A stretch of DNA of 60,280 nt from Leptospirales bacterium (GTDB taxonomy: Bacteria > Spirochaetota > Leptospiria > Leptospirales > Leptonemataceae): positions 1 to 60,280 of the forward strand of contig JAIBBN010000016.1 in NCBI GenBank assembly GCA_019694655.1, written 5' to 3'. A program made the position numbers and the translations under genes. Shown piece by piece: positions 16,224 to 24,568 of the stretch. Within the stretch, counting starts at the first letter, position 1. Each line of letters opens with the position of its first letter. The notes beneath the pieces are model-generated. The model was not told the DNA's origin. It did no database searches and worked only from the letters and a program-made list of their open reading frames with translations.

Positions 16224-18190
16224 GCGCCTTGCCGCCGCGCTGGACGCGCGCTATCGCACTGCTGGCGGCAATCGCTGTTACGCCGCTTTCCGCTGCACCC
16301 ATCGAGCTGTCCGATGACTTTGAAATGCTGGATCTGGCGACTGCCGCCGATTACGCAATAACCAACGCGGGCGAAAGCCGGCCCGAGCAGGCTCTGCACA
16401 TGCCGGAGGGGGCGGCGCCGCCATCGCACTTCTGGTTCGGCCTGGACCGAAAAGAAGTCTGGCTGCGCGTCCGTTTGTTCTACAACGGCGCCGGCGAGCT
16501 TCCGCTGTCCCTGGTGCAGCCCACTGCGCGCATCGATCATGTCGATTTCTATGTTTTCGACGAGGAAGGCCGCCTGCGGGCGCAGTCCAGAGGCGGCGAT
16601 AGCGCATCCGAAGATAGCGAAGAGTTGCGGCCGTTGCTTGAATTTGAGGCCCCGGCCCGGCAGCAGCTGGCCATCGTCATTCGCTTACAGAATGCCGTCG
16701 ACCTGGCCGCCGCCAGCGTCCTATACCGCCGCGACAGATTCGAACAATTTGCCGCCCGCCAGATGTTGCTACAATCGGCGCTCTTTGGACCCGGACTGCT
16801 GCTGGCCTTCCTATTTGCGGCGGCCGCCTTTCATTTTCCCTCAGCGCGGATCGCACACTACGTCTTTTTCTTGTTGATTGTAAATATTTACTTTTTCTTT
16901 GGCAATGGCTTTCCCGAACTGATTGTCGGCCGTCTGCCTCCGTTTCTTGCCAACCAGGGCTACTATTGCCTCGCTGCCCTGGTATTCTGCAGCGGTCTTC
17001 GATTCGCCCGCAGCGTGATGGACCTGGCGAAGGAGTGGCCAGCAGCTGACCGCTACCTTACCTGGGTTCAATATGGGACGCTGATTCCCATCGCGCTGGC
17101 GCCTGTTTCGCGCGAACTCTGCAGGCTAGCATCCGATAGCACTGCGATCATCGCTGGACCGGCGGCGCTGGTTGTGGCTTTACCGCTGGCGCGGCGTTCC
17201 ATCCATGCGCGCTATTTTGCTATTGGCTGGGCGCTACCCATTCTGGGAGGCGTCCTCGACAACTGGTTTGGCGGCAGCTTTGACCCCGGCGATCGCGAGC
17301 TGCGGTTGGAAATCGCCGTATTCCTGGGATTCTGTGTGCTGGCGCTGCAGGTTGGACGCGAACTGCGATTGCTTGCTCGCGATCAGGCGGCAACGAATGC
17401 GCGCGCCTCCAGCCTCGAACAGGACCTGTGGCAGGCCTGCGAAATTCACCAGGGCCTGCTGCCGCAGAGCAGTCAGCTGCCGAAAATCCCGCGGCTCGGC
17501 GTACATTATCAGCCCCAGAGCCAGCTTGGCGGCGACTTCTATGACGTGGCGACGCTCGACGATGGCCGCGTCGGCATACTGCTGGCCGATGTGACCGGCC
17601 ACGGACTGGCGGCGGCGCTGGACGCTTCCAGCGTTCGATTGGCATTTCGCACCAGCTATCGAGACTGTGCCTCGCCCGGCGAGCTGCTGTCGCGGATGAA
17701 TCGAATCCTCACTCCACACATTGAGTATCGCTTCATTAGCGCCGTCTATATACTGTTCGATCCGAAAACCGGCATCGTCTCGCTGAGCTGCGCCGGACAT
17801 CCGGCGCCGCTTTTGTTGCGACCAAACGGTCGGATTACCTTTCACGGAATGGACGCGCTTGTGCTGGGGCTTAGCGCCGATACGCACTACGGAGATCTGC
17901 GTCTGCAATTGCAGTCCGGAGATATTCTGTTTCTCTATACAGACGGCCTCTATGAGGACGCAGAGTCAGTGCAGGACGAGCCGCAAACTGAACTGGCCCG
18001 CGTTGCGGCCGCCCTCGACGCAGAGGATCGAAAGGATGTCAGTCAGGCAATTGCGCGACGCTGCTTACAGCAACGCGGCGGTCGTCAAAGCGACGATATT
18101 ACAGTGCTCAGCGTGCAATGGGATGGCGCGTCACCCACGGCCAACGAGTCGCAGGCCGGAAGCGCCGCCTACCCCGCCAGGCCTCAATAG
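16220..18190 (+). CDS. 7TM receptor with SpoIIE/PP2C phosphatase domain (second of a tandem pair)
   Basis: A 656-residue paralogue of the preceding protein with the same order: signal peptide (ALLAAIAVTPLSA), periplasmic sensing domain, seven membrane helices and a C-terminal PP2C domain with GGDFYD, ADVTGHGLAAALD, YTDG and SDDITV. The phosphatase domains of the pair share long identical stretches such as ALDASSVRLAFR, while the periplasmic parts differ. This points to tandem duplication followed by change of the sensed signal. The signal peptide ends in an AxA type site rather than a lipobox. The stop overlaps the convergent asnS stop by 7 bp. Confidence 0.88.
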   Translation: MSALPPRWTRAIALLAAIAVTPLSAAPIELSDDFEMLDLATAADYAITNAGESRPEQALHMPEGAAPPSHFWFGLDRKEVWLRVRLFYNGAGELPLSLVQPTARIDHVDFYVFDEEGRLRAQSRGGDSASEDSEELRPLLEFEAPARQQLAIVIRLQNAVDLAAASVLYRRDRFEQFAARQMLLQSALFGPGLLLAFLFAAAAFHFPSARIAHYVFFLLIVNIYFFFGNGFPELIVGRLPPFLANQGYYCLAALVFCSGLRFARSVMDLAKEWPAADRYLTWVQYGTLIPIALAPVSRELCRLASDSTAIIAGPAALVVALPLARRSIHARYFAIGWALPILGGVLDNWFGGSFDPGDRELRLEIAVFLGFCVLALQVGRELRLLARDQAATNARASSLEQDLWQACEIHQGLLPQSSQLPKIPRLGVHYQPQSQLGGDFYDVATLDDGRVGILLADVTGHGLAAALDASSVRLAFRTSYRDCASPGELLSRMNRILTPHIEYRFISAVYILFDPKTGIVSLSCAGHPAPLLLRPNGRITFHGMDALVLGLSADTHYGDLRLQLQSGDILFLYTDGLYEDAESVQDEPQTELARVAAALDAEDRKDVSQAIARRCLQQRGGRQSDDITVLSVQWDGASPTANESQAGSAAYPARPQ

Positions 18191-19569
18191 CGAGCGTGCC
18201 CGGGCGTTCTTGGAAAGGGGATTACATCGCGGATATTTTCCATGCCGCTGATGAATTGAACCAGACGTTCAAGGCCCAGTCCAAATCCAGCGTGCGGCGT
18301 GGAGCCCCAGCGACGCAGCTCCAGATACCAGCGGTACTCCGCCGTGTTGAGTTGAAACTCGTGCATTCGATCGGTCAAAACATCGACTCGATCCTCGCGC
18401 TCGCTGCCGCCGATGATCTCGCCAATGCCGGGGGCCAGGACATCCATGGCGCGAACGGTCTTGCCATCGTCATTCAACTTCATATAGAAAGCCTTGATTT
18501 CTCGCGGATAGTCGACGACGATTAGCGGTTGTCTGGCATACTCTTCGGTGAGATAGCGCTCATGCTCGCTTTGCAAATCGCGACCCCACTCTACGGGGAA
18601 TTCGAAGCTGCGACCTGACTTCTTCAGCGCCGCAATTGCTTCCGTATAAGTCAAACGAGCAAAGGAACTTGCGGCCAGGCTTTCCAGGCGTTGGATGGCG
18701 CCGGGATCGATCCACTTATTGAAGAACTCCATATCATCGCGGCATTGCTCCAGAGCAAAGCGGAACAGGTGACGCAAGAAATCCTCGGCGAGAGCCGCAT
18801 CGTCCTCCAGCGTGGCAAATGCCATCTCTGGTTCTACCATCCAGAATTCTGCGAGGTGCCGCGAGGTGTTAGAATTCTCGGCGCGAAAGGTGGGCCCAAA
18901 GGTGTAGATATCGCCCAGAGCCAGAGCGCAGGCCTCGCCTGCCAGCTGCCCGGAGACTGTGAGATGCACTGGCAGGCCAAAGAAATCCTGGGCGTAGTCG
19001 ATCTTTCCGTCACGGCGCGGCGCCTGATCCGGGTCGAAGGCCGTCACGCGAAACATCTGGCCTGCGCCCTCGCAGTCATTGCCGGTGATGATTGGCGTAT
19101 GGATGTAGTGGAAATCGCGCTGCTGAAAAAAATCGTGGATGGCAAAGCTGAGGCGCGAGCGCAGCCGCAGCACCGCCGAGAGCGTGTTGGTGCGCGGACG
19201 CAGGTGCGCGATCTCGCGCAAAAACTCAAAGCTGTGACGCTTCTTCTGGATCGGGAACTCGCTGTCGGCGCCGCCCAGCACTTCGACTCTGGAAGCGCGC
19301 ACCTCGCTGCTCTGGCCTTTGCCGGCGCTTGCGGCCAGCTCTCCTTCCACAGCCAGACTGGCCCCGACGCCCAGATGGCGCAGCGTCGATTCGTAGTTGG
19401 ACAACTCGGCGCTGGCAATTACCTGGATGTTCTTGATTGTAGAGCCGTCGTTGATTTCCAGAAACGAAAAGTCTCTGGCATCGCGGCGCGTGCGCAGCCA
19501 GCCGGCCAGACGCACCTTTTGCCCCTGCGGCGACTCGCCCAATAGAATTCGAATCCTGGTACGCTGCAT
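18184..19569 (-). CDS. asnS: Asparaginyl-tRNA synthetase
   Basis: A 461-residue class IIb aminoacyl-tRNA synthetase that charges tRNA-Asn. The N-terminal OB-fold anticodon-binding domain covers about residues 16-105 (KVRLAGWLRTRRDARDFSF). Motif 2 reads FRAENSNTSRHLAEFWMVE and motif 3 reads GFGLGLERLVQF. The NTSRH and AEFWM residues, and the length, fit AsnRS better than AspRS or LysRS. Its presence suggests direct Asn-tRNA formation. The gene runs opposite to the mnmH-selD pair, with 89 bp between the starts. Confidence 0.95.
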   Translation of the reverse strand: MQRTRIRILLGESPQGQKVRLAGWLRTRRDARDFSFLEINDGSTIKNIQVIASAELSNYESTLRHLGVGASLAVEGELAASAGKGQSSEVRASRVEVLGGADSEFPIQKKRHSFEFLREIAHLRPRTNTLSAVLRLRSRLSFAIHDFFQQRDFHYIHTPIITGNDCEGAGQMFRVTAFDPDQAPRRDGKIDYAQDFFGLPVHLTVSGQLAGEACALALGDIYTFGPTFRAENSNTSRHLAEFWMVEPEMAFATLEDDAALAEDFLRHLFRFALEQCRDDMEFFNKWIDPGAIQRLESLAASSFARLTYTEAIAALKKSGRSFEFPVEWGRDLQSEHERYLTEEYARQPLIVVDYPREIKAFYMKLNDDGKTVRAMDVLAPGIGEIIGGSEREDRVDVLTDRMHEFQLNTAEYRWYLELRRWGSTPHAGFGLGLERLVQFISGMENIRDVIPFPRTPGHARY

Positions 19570-19658
19570 GGCTGGATTGCAGCGGCGAGCCAGGGCGGCT
19601 GTCGCTCAAAAAAAAGGATTCCCTTGCCAGCGACGGGCCGTCCCTTTCCGCTGCGGCG

Positions 19659-20741
19659 ATGAGCGCCGAGGCCGGTGTGACGAACCTGTCCATTGAGCAA
19701 TTCCTGGAGCAAGCCGATCGGATTCCGCTGCTGGATGTGCGCACTCCGGCGGAATACCAGCAAGGACACATCCCCGGCGCACACAACCTGCCCTTATTCA
19801 GCAATGCCGAACGCGCCGAAATAGGAACGCTTTACAAGCAGGCCGGTCGACTGCCGGCCATCGACCGCGGCCTGCAGCTGGTCGGCCCGCGCATGGGCGA
19901 AATCGTCGCCGCCGCGCGCGCGCTCTGTCCGGATCATCGCGCACTGCTGCACTGCTGGCGCGGCGGAATGCGCAGTGCGGCGGTCGCATGGCTGTTGCGT
20001 TTCAGCGAGATGGAGGTGCAGACGCTGGAGGGCGGCTACAAGAGCTTTCGTCGCTATGTGCTGGAGGAACTGCTGCCGCGCCCGCGCCCCTACCTGGCGA
20101 TTGGCGGCGCAACTGGCGTCGGAAAGACCGAGATGCTTGGCTTGCTTGCCGCTCGCGGTCGCCCCAGTCTCGATCTCGAGGCGCTGGCCAATCATCGCGG
20201 CTCGGCCTTTGGCGCACTGGGCCAGCCGGCGCAGCCGTCACAGGAGTCCTTTGAGAATTTGCTGGCCATGCGCTTGCGCGCGCTGGATCGCCAGCGCGGC
20301 GCTGGCGCCATATTCGTGGAGGACGAGGGGCGCACCATTGGACGCGTGGCGCTGCCTGCCTCGCTACAGCAGGCGATCAGTGCGGCGCCAATGCTGCTTC
20401 TGGAATGCAATCCGGAACGACGCGTAGAGCGATTGCTTGCCGAGTACGGCGCTTTTGATCGATCGCAGCTGTCCGAGGCCATGCAGCGCATCGGCAAGCG
20501 CCTGGGGGGCCTCGCCCTGAAACAAGCGCTGCAAAGCCTGGAAGCAGGCGATCTGACGGGCGCCTGTCGCGTGGCGCTGCAGTACTACGATCGAAGCTAC
20601 GACTACTCGCTGCAGCAGCGCGCCAGGCAATACTGGACGACTCTGCGTCTGTCCTCGAATTTGGCAGAGATGCTGCCGCAGGTTGAATCCTGGGCGGGAG
20701 CGGCGGTAAGCGAAGCTGCCGGCAAGGAGCAGGAACCATGA
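19659..20741 (+). CDS. mnmH: tRNA 2-selenouridine synthase
   Basis: A 360-residue enzyme that replaces sulfur by selenium at the wobble 2-thiouridine of certain tRNAs, using selenophosphate. The N-terminal rhodanese domain has the active-site loop HCWRGGMRS with Cys99; the second half has a P-loop GGATGVGKTE at 149-158. Length and domain order are those of the MnmH/SelU/YbbB family. It overlaps selD by 4 bp (ATGA), so the selenium donor and its user are co-translated. The ATG at 19659 starts the typical N-terminus. Confidence 0.95.
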   Translation: MSAEAGVTNLSIEQFLEQADRIPLLDVRTPAEYQQGHIPGAHNLPLFSNAERAEIGTLYKQAGRLPAIDRGLQLVGPRMGEIVAAARALCPDHRALLHCWRGGMRSAAVAWLLRFSEMEVQTLEGGYKSFRRYVLEELLPRPRPYLAIGGATGVGKTEMLGLLAARGRPSLDLEALANHRGSAFGALGQPAQPSQESFENLLAMRLRALDRQRGAGAIFVEDEGRTIGRVALPASLQQAISAAPMLLLECNPERRVERLLAEYGAFDRSQLSEAMQRIGKRLGGLALKQALQSLEAGDLTGACRVALQYYDRSYDYSLQQRARQYWTTLRLSSNLAEMLPQVESWAGAAVSEAAGKEQEP

Positions 20742-21802
20742 GCGCCTCAACGTCGCCGGCCATTCGACTCACCGCCTACAGCCACGGCGCCGGCTGCGGC
20801 TGTAAAATCGCTCCGGCCGTGCTCGATTCGATCCTGGCCGGGCAACGCGCCGGATCAGAGAACGCACGTCTGCTGGTGGGCAACAGCGGCCGCGACGACG
20901 CTGCAGTTTACGATCTGGGTCACGGACAGGCATTGATCAGTACTACTGACTTTTTCATGCCCATCGTTGACGATCCCTTTGATTTTGGCCGCATTGCCGC
21001 GGCCAATGCCATCAGCGATGTCTACGCCATGGGCGGTCGGCCAACGCTGGCGCTGGCCATACTGGGATGGCCCATCGACAAACTGCCGCCACAGATTGCC
21101 GGCGAGGTACTGCGCGGCGCCCGCGCCGTTTGCGATAGCGCTGGCGCCGTTCTGGCCGGCGGCCACAGCATCGACAGTCCGGAACCGATTTTTGGTTTGG
21201 CCGTCAATGGACTGGCGCCGCTGAGCCATATCAAGGGAAACGACGGCGCCAAAGCAGGCGACCTGCTTTTTCTCACCAAGCCGCTGGGCATCGGCATTTT
21301 GACCACTGCCGAAAAAAAGGGGCTGCTGCGTCCCGAGCATCAGCATACGGCGCGCGATGTGATGCTGCAACTGAACAGTTTCGGCGAGCGACTGGGCGCA
21401 CTGCCCTGGGTACATGCGATGACCGACGTCACCGGCTTTGGATTGTTTGGACACCTCTGCCAACTCTGCGAGGCCAGCGGGGTTTCCGCGGCCATCTTCA
21501 GCGGGCTGCCGCGCACGCTGCCTGGCGCCCTTGAGTATCTTGCCGCCGGCGCCATTCCTGGCGGTTGCAAACGAAATCAGCAAAGCTTTGCCGAGCGCGT
21601 GGCGCCGCTGGAAAGCCCGAACCTGGAACTCTACTTTGACCCGCAAACTTCTGGCGGCCTGCTGATTGCCATCGAGCCCTCTGCGTCGGAGTCGATGCAG
21701 GCGCTGCTTCGCGAGCAAGGACTGGATGCTCACTGCGAACCCGTCGGCAGAATAGAAGCGTATCAAAACGGGCAGCCGCGCGTCCAAATGGATCCGCCCT
21801 GA
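20738..21802 (+). CDS. selD: Selenide, water dikinase (selenophosphate synthetase)
   Basis: A 354-residue enzyme that makes selenophosphate from selenide and ATP. The catalytic loop GAGCGCK is intact, with Cys20 and Lys23 at the positions that match Cys17 and Lys20 of the E. coli enzyme; the catalytic position is Cys, not selenocysteine. Other family motifs include TTDFFMPIVDDPFDFGRIAA, LAGGHSID and DPQTSGGLL. It is coupled to mnmH by an ATGA overlap. With no selA, selB or selC gene in the window, the visible role is tRNA selenation only. Confidence 0.96.
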   Translation: MSASTSPAIRLTAYSHGAGCGCKIAPAVLDSILAGQRAGSENARLLVGNSGRDDAAVYDLGHGQALISTTDFFMPIVDDPFDFGRIAAANAISDVYAMGGRPTLALAILGWPIDKLPPQIAGEVLRGARAVCDSAGAVLAGGHSIDSPEPIFGLAVNGLAPLSHIKGNDGAKAGDLLFLTKPLGIGILTTAEKKGLLRPEHQHTARDVMLQLNSFGERLGALPWVHAMTDVTGFGLFGHLCQLCEASGVSAAIFSGLPRTLPGALEYLAAGAIPGGCKRNQQSFAERVAPLESPNLELYFDPQTSGGLLIAIEPSASESMQALLREQGLDAHCEPVGRIEAYQNGQPRVQMDPP

Positions 21803-21887
21803 GCTAATCCGGTCTCTCTTTAAGTAGATTTCCCAGTAGAAATTGCTTGAGGTCGGCCAGGCTTGCTGGACCTTCCCTGAAACTGCC

Positions 21888-22949
21888 ATGGATAACGGCG
21901 CGCTGCTGCGCTTGCTCAACGCTCTGGACAGCTACCCGGTGCAGGTCAGCTCCGATCTGCGCCTGCGCATGATCCCGGCCAAACTATTACGTCGCCTGGG
22001 CCTCGCGCCGGAGCAGGTGCGCAACCAGAGCCCGGCGCGCGTTTTTTCGATCGAGGCTTTCCAGGACCTCTTTGTTCGACGCGCACTGTGGCGACGTCCG
22101 TTCAAGAACTATCGCGCCTTTTTGCGCGGCGCCGGCGGCGAACGCGTTCTCTGTCAGGTCAGCGGACTATCAGCGCGCGAAGAGCCGCGCTTTCGTATGC
22201 TGATCCAGGAAATTCCGCTGCCTTCCGGTTTGAAGGTAGACGTGGGCGAGTACGAAGCAAGCGTTCGCGCCAATCGAATCTTGCAGCCCTATATTTCACG
22301 TCATCTGCGCACCCGGGCGACGAGCGCGGCGCGCGCTGGACTCGACGCCATACCGGATGAACAGCGCGATTTCACCTTCCTGTTTGCCGACCTGGTATCC
22401 TACACCTCGATTGCCGAGCGCAGCAGTCCAGCGGAAGTAGTCGATCTGCTCAATCTGAGCATCGGCGCTACCACTGCAACCATCGTCCACAGCGGCGGTT
22501 TTGTCGATAAGATCATGGGCGATTCGATCTTCGCCGTCTTTTCCAACAGCCAGGACGCCCTGGTGGCGGCCATCGAAATCCAAAAACAGTTTAATATCCT
22601 TAACTTATTCCGCGTGCAGCAGGGCCAGCATGAGATCAATCTGCGCATCGGCGTGCACAGCGGCGCCTGCCTTCTGGCCACTCTGGGCAGCGATCAGTTT
22701 CGCGAACTCACTTTCATTGGCGATGCGGTCAATGTGGCGGCGCGCCTCGAGCATGCGGCCTTGCCAGGAACTGTGCTGGCCTCGCGCAGTACCATCGAAC
22801 CGATTCAGGATCGCGTTGAAGTCAGCCGTGAAGAGGAGTTGAATATTCGCGGCAAGACTCTGCCGCTGCGCGCCTGTTACATCAATCGCCTGACTTTTGA
22901 CGGCCCCCGCGGACGGATTACAATCGGGTTTGACGACGACCCATTTTAG
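21888..22949 (+). CDS. Class III adenylate/guanylate cyclase
   Basis: A 353-residue soluble nucleotide cyclase. The first 150 residues are not recognised and may be a sensory domain. The cyclase homology domain spans about residues 160-345. The two metal-binding aspartates are visible in FLFADLVSYT (Asp168) and KIMGDSIFAVF (Asp212), and the transition-state residues in GDAVNVAARLE (Asn282, Arg286). All catalytic residues are present, so it should be active; I cannot tell ATP from GTP specificity with certainty. No membrane segment is seen. The ATG at 21888 is preferred to a TTG at 21843. It follows selD by 85 bp. Confidence 0.88.
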   Translation: MDNGALLRLLNALDSYPVQVSSDLRLRMIPAKLLRRLGLAPEQVRNQSPARVFSIEAFQDLFVRRALWRRPFKNYRAFLRGAGGERVLCQVSGLSAREEPRFRMLIQEIPLPSGLKVDVGEYEASVRANRILQPYISRHLRTRATSAARAGLDAIPDEQRDFTFLFADLVSYTSIAERSSPAEVVDLLNLSIGATTATIVHSGGFVDKIMGDSIFAVFSNSQDALVAAIEIQKQFNILNLFRVQQGQHEINLRIGVHSGACLLATLGSDQFRELTFIGDAVNVAARLEHAALPGTVLASRSTIEPIQDRVEVSREEELNIRGKTLPLRACYINRLTFDGPRGRITIGFDDDPF

Positions 22950-22968
22950 CAGGACGCTTCCGCGACGC

Positions 22969-23787
22969 CTAAAGTTCGTCGCGGTGCTGCACTGCCGCTT
23001 TGAATCCGCTTTTTTCGGCAATGTCCTTAAAGCGCACGCCCTCCGGACTGTGGCGAGCGATGCCGTCAAAGAGCGTCGCCAGAATCTGCGTGCCCTCCTG
23101 GCCCATGTTGGCGTAGGCCTGATTGACCAACAATTTGTTCATCATCAGTTGATTGCTGGGAATGCGCGCCACCTTCTCGGCAAAAGCTTGCACATGCGCG
23201 TCCAGATCGCGCTCGCTGACCGCCTCGCTGACCAGCCCGATGCGCGCCGCCTGCTCGCCGCCAATCACGTCGCCAGTCAGCAACATGCGCTTGGCCAGTT
23301 CCGGCCCCAGGCGATAGACCCACATCGCTGTGGTGGGCACGCCCCAGACCCGCGCCGGCGGATAGCCAATTCGCGCGTGGCGGCCCATGATCACGAAATC
23401 ACAGCACAGGGCAATGTCGCTGCCGCCAGCCACGGCAAAGCCGTGCACCTTGCAGACCGTTGGTTTGGCGCTGCGCCAGAGGCTCATGAAATGATTGGTG
23501 TTGCGATACATCATCTGGAAGTCGATCATCGGATCCCAGGGCATCGATTGACTGCCGGTAGTCGGTCTCGGCGTCTCAGCGTATAGCTGCAGATCATAGC
23601 CGCTGCAAAAGGAACGGCCCTCGCCGGAGAGTACGATGACGTGTACGCGGTCATCGGCATTGGCCGCGGCTACAGCCGCGGCGATCTCGCCCGGCATCTC
23701 GTCATTGATGGCATTCAGACGATCGGGACGGTTCAGACGAATGCTGGCGATGCGCTCCTGCACATCGTAGAGTAGCGTGGAGTACAT
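22969..23787 (-). CDS. Crotonase-superfamily protein lacking both hydratase glutamates
   Basis: A 272-residue member of the enoyl-CoA hydratase/isomerase superfamily. The CoA-binding and oxyanion-hole segments are clear (EGRSFCSGYDLQ and KVHGFAVAGGSDIAL). At the two positions that carry catalytic glutamates in classical hydratases (Glu144 and Glu164 of the rat enzyme) it has Asp124 (GGSDIAL) and Pro144 (GYPPARVWG). It is therefore unlikely to be an ordinary enoyl-CoA hydratase and may be an isomerase, a thioester hydrolase or another crotonase activity. It converges with the cyclase gene. Confidence 0.85.
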   Translation of the reverse strand: MYSTLLYDVQERIASIRLNRPDRLNAINDEMPGEIAAAVAAANADDRVHVIVLSGEGRSFCSGYDLQLYAETPRPTTGSQSMPWDPMIDFQMMYRNTNHFMSLWRSAKPTVCKVHGFAVAGGSDIALCCDFVIMGRHARIGYPPARVWGVPTTAMWVYRLGPELAKRMLLTGDVIGGEQAARIGLVSEAVSERDLDAHVQAFAEKVARIPSNQLMMNKLLVNQAYANMGQEGTQILATLFDGIARHSPEGVRFKDIAEKSGFKAAVQHRDEL

Positions 23788-23936
23788 GCCTGGCTATGGC
23801 TGGCGCCCGGTCCGCTGTCAAATGCTTTGCCCGCGACCGGCGCGGCGCCAGCCGCCCGCCGTCTGAGGCCGCTTTTCCACTTGCCTTAGGCCAACCGGCC
23901 GATGCGCAATGCCCGGCAAACTGACAGGATGGAGCC

Positions 23937-24551
23937 ATGAAAAATCGAAACTGGTTTAGCGGCGCAGTCATTCCGCTCACTGTGCTTGTACTGGAGGGCG
24001 GAGCGCTGTTGCTGTGGCTCTATCTTTCGGAGTGGAACGAGCTGACCTTGCGTCAGGCGCTGCGCGGAACCGCCCGCATATCGCTGCTGCTTTTCTTGCC
24101 GGTTTTCATCGCCGGGCCCTGGCGCCGGCGGCAGGCCAACTCGCTCAATGGCTGGCTGCTAAAAGAGAGACGCTATCTGGGCCTTTCCTTTGCAGTATCG
24201 CACGGCATTCATCTTTGTACCATACTTCTGATTACCGCAAGCATCTACGACTGGGATCTGTTAAAGGCCAACACCCTTGTCACCTACATTGGCGGCGGTC
24301 TGACCTATCTTTTCATTTTGCTTCTGGCGCTGACCTCCAACAACGCCGCTTACCGCAGCCTTGGCTCGCGGAACTGGAAAATCCTGCACAGCATCGGCAT
24401 ATACTTGATTTTTCTAATCTTTCTAGTTTCTTACGGACCCAAGGCGATCCTCAAGGCGCCATGGAAGTCGGGCCCGGAAATCGTTCTTCTGGCTGCGCTG
24501 GCGCTGCGCCTGGCCGACGCCTGGCGGCGCCGCAAACGCGCCGACGCCTGA
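23937..24551 (+). CDS. Ferric-reductase-like (MsrQ/YedZ-type) heme membrane protein
   Basis: A 204-residue integral membrane protein with about six helices and the pattern of the ferric-reductase transmembrane domain. Conserved histidines that could ligate heme occur in AVSHGIHLC and WKILHSIGIY, next to the family-like LKERRYLGLSF and SLGSRNWKILH. The size resembles MsrQ, the heme partner of periplasmic methionine sulfoxide reductase MsrP, but no msrP gene lies nearby, so the partner is unknown. It probably moves electrons across the inner membrane. The ATG follows GGAG by a few bases. Confidence 0.75.
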   Translation: MKNRNWFSGAVIPLTVLVLEGGALLLWLYLSEWNELTLRQALRGTARISLLLFLPVFIAGPWRRRQANSLNGWLLKERRYLGLSFAVSHGIHLCTILLITASIYDWDLLKANTLVTYIGGGLTYLFILLLALTSNNAAYRSLGSRNWKILHSIGIYLIFLIFLVSYGPKAILKAPWKSGPEIVLLAALALRLADAWRRRKRADA

Positions 24552-24568
24552 AGATCGACTGCTGGCAA

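Noticed and set aside
20738-20806. Possible selenocysteine in SelD
   Set aside because: The catalytic position of GAGCGCK is an ordinary cysteine codon (TGC), so no recoding is needed.
20855-21919. A 354-codon minus-strand frame
   Set aside because: It lies opposite selD, whose motifs are complete, and shows no motif of its own.
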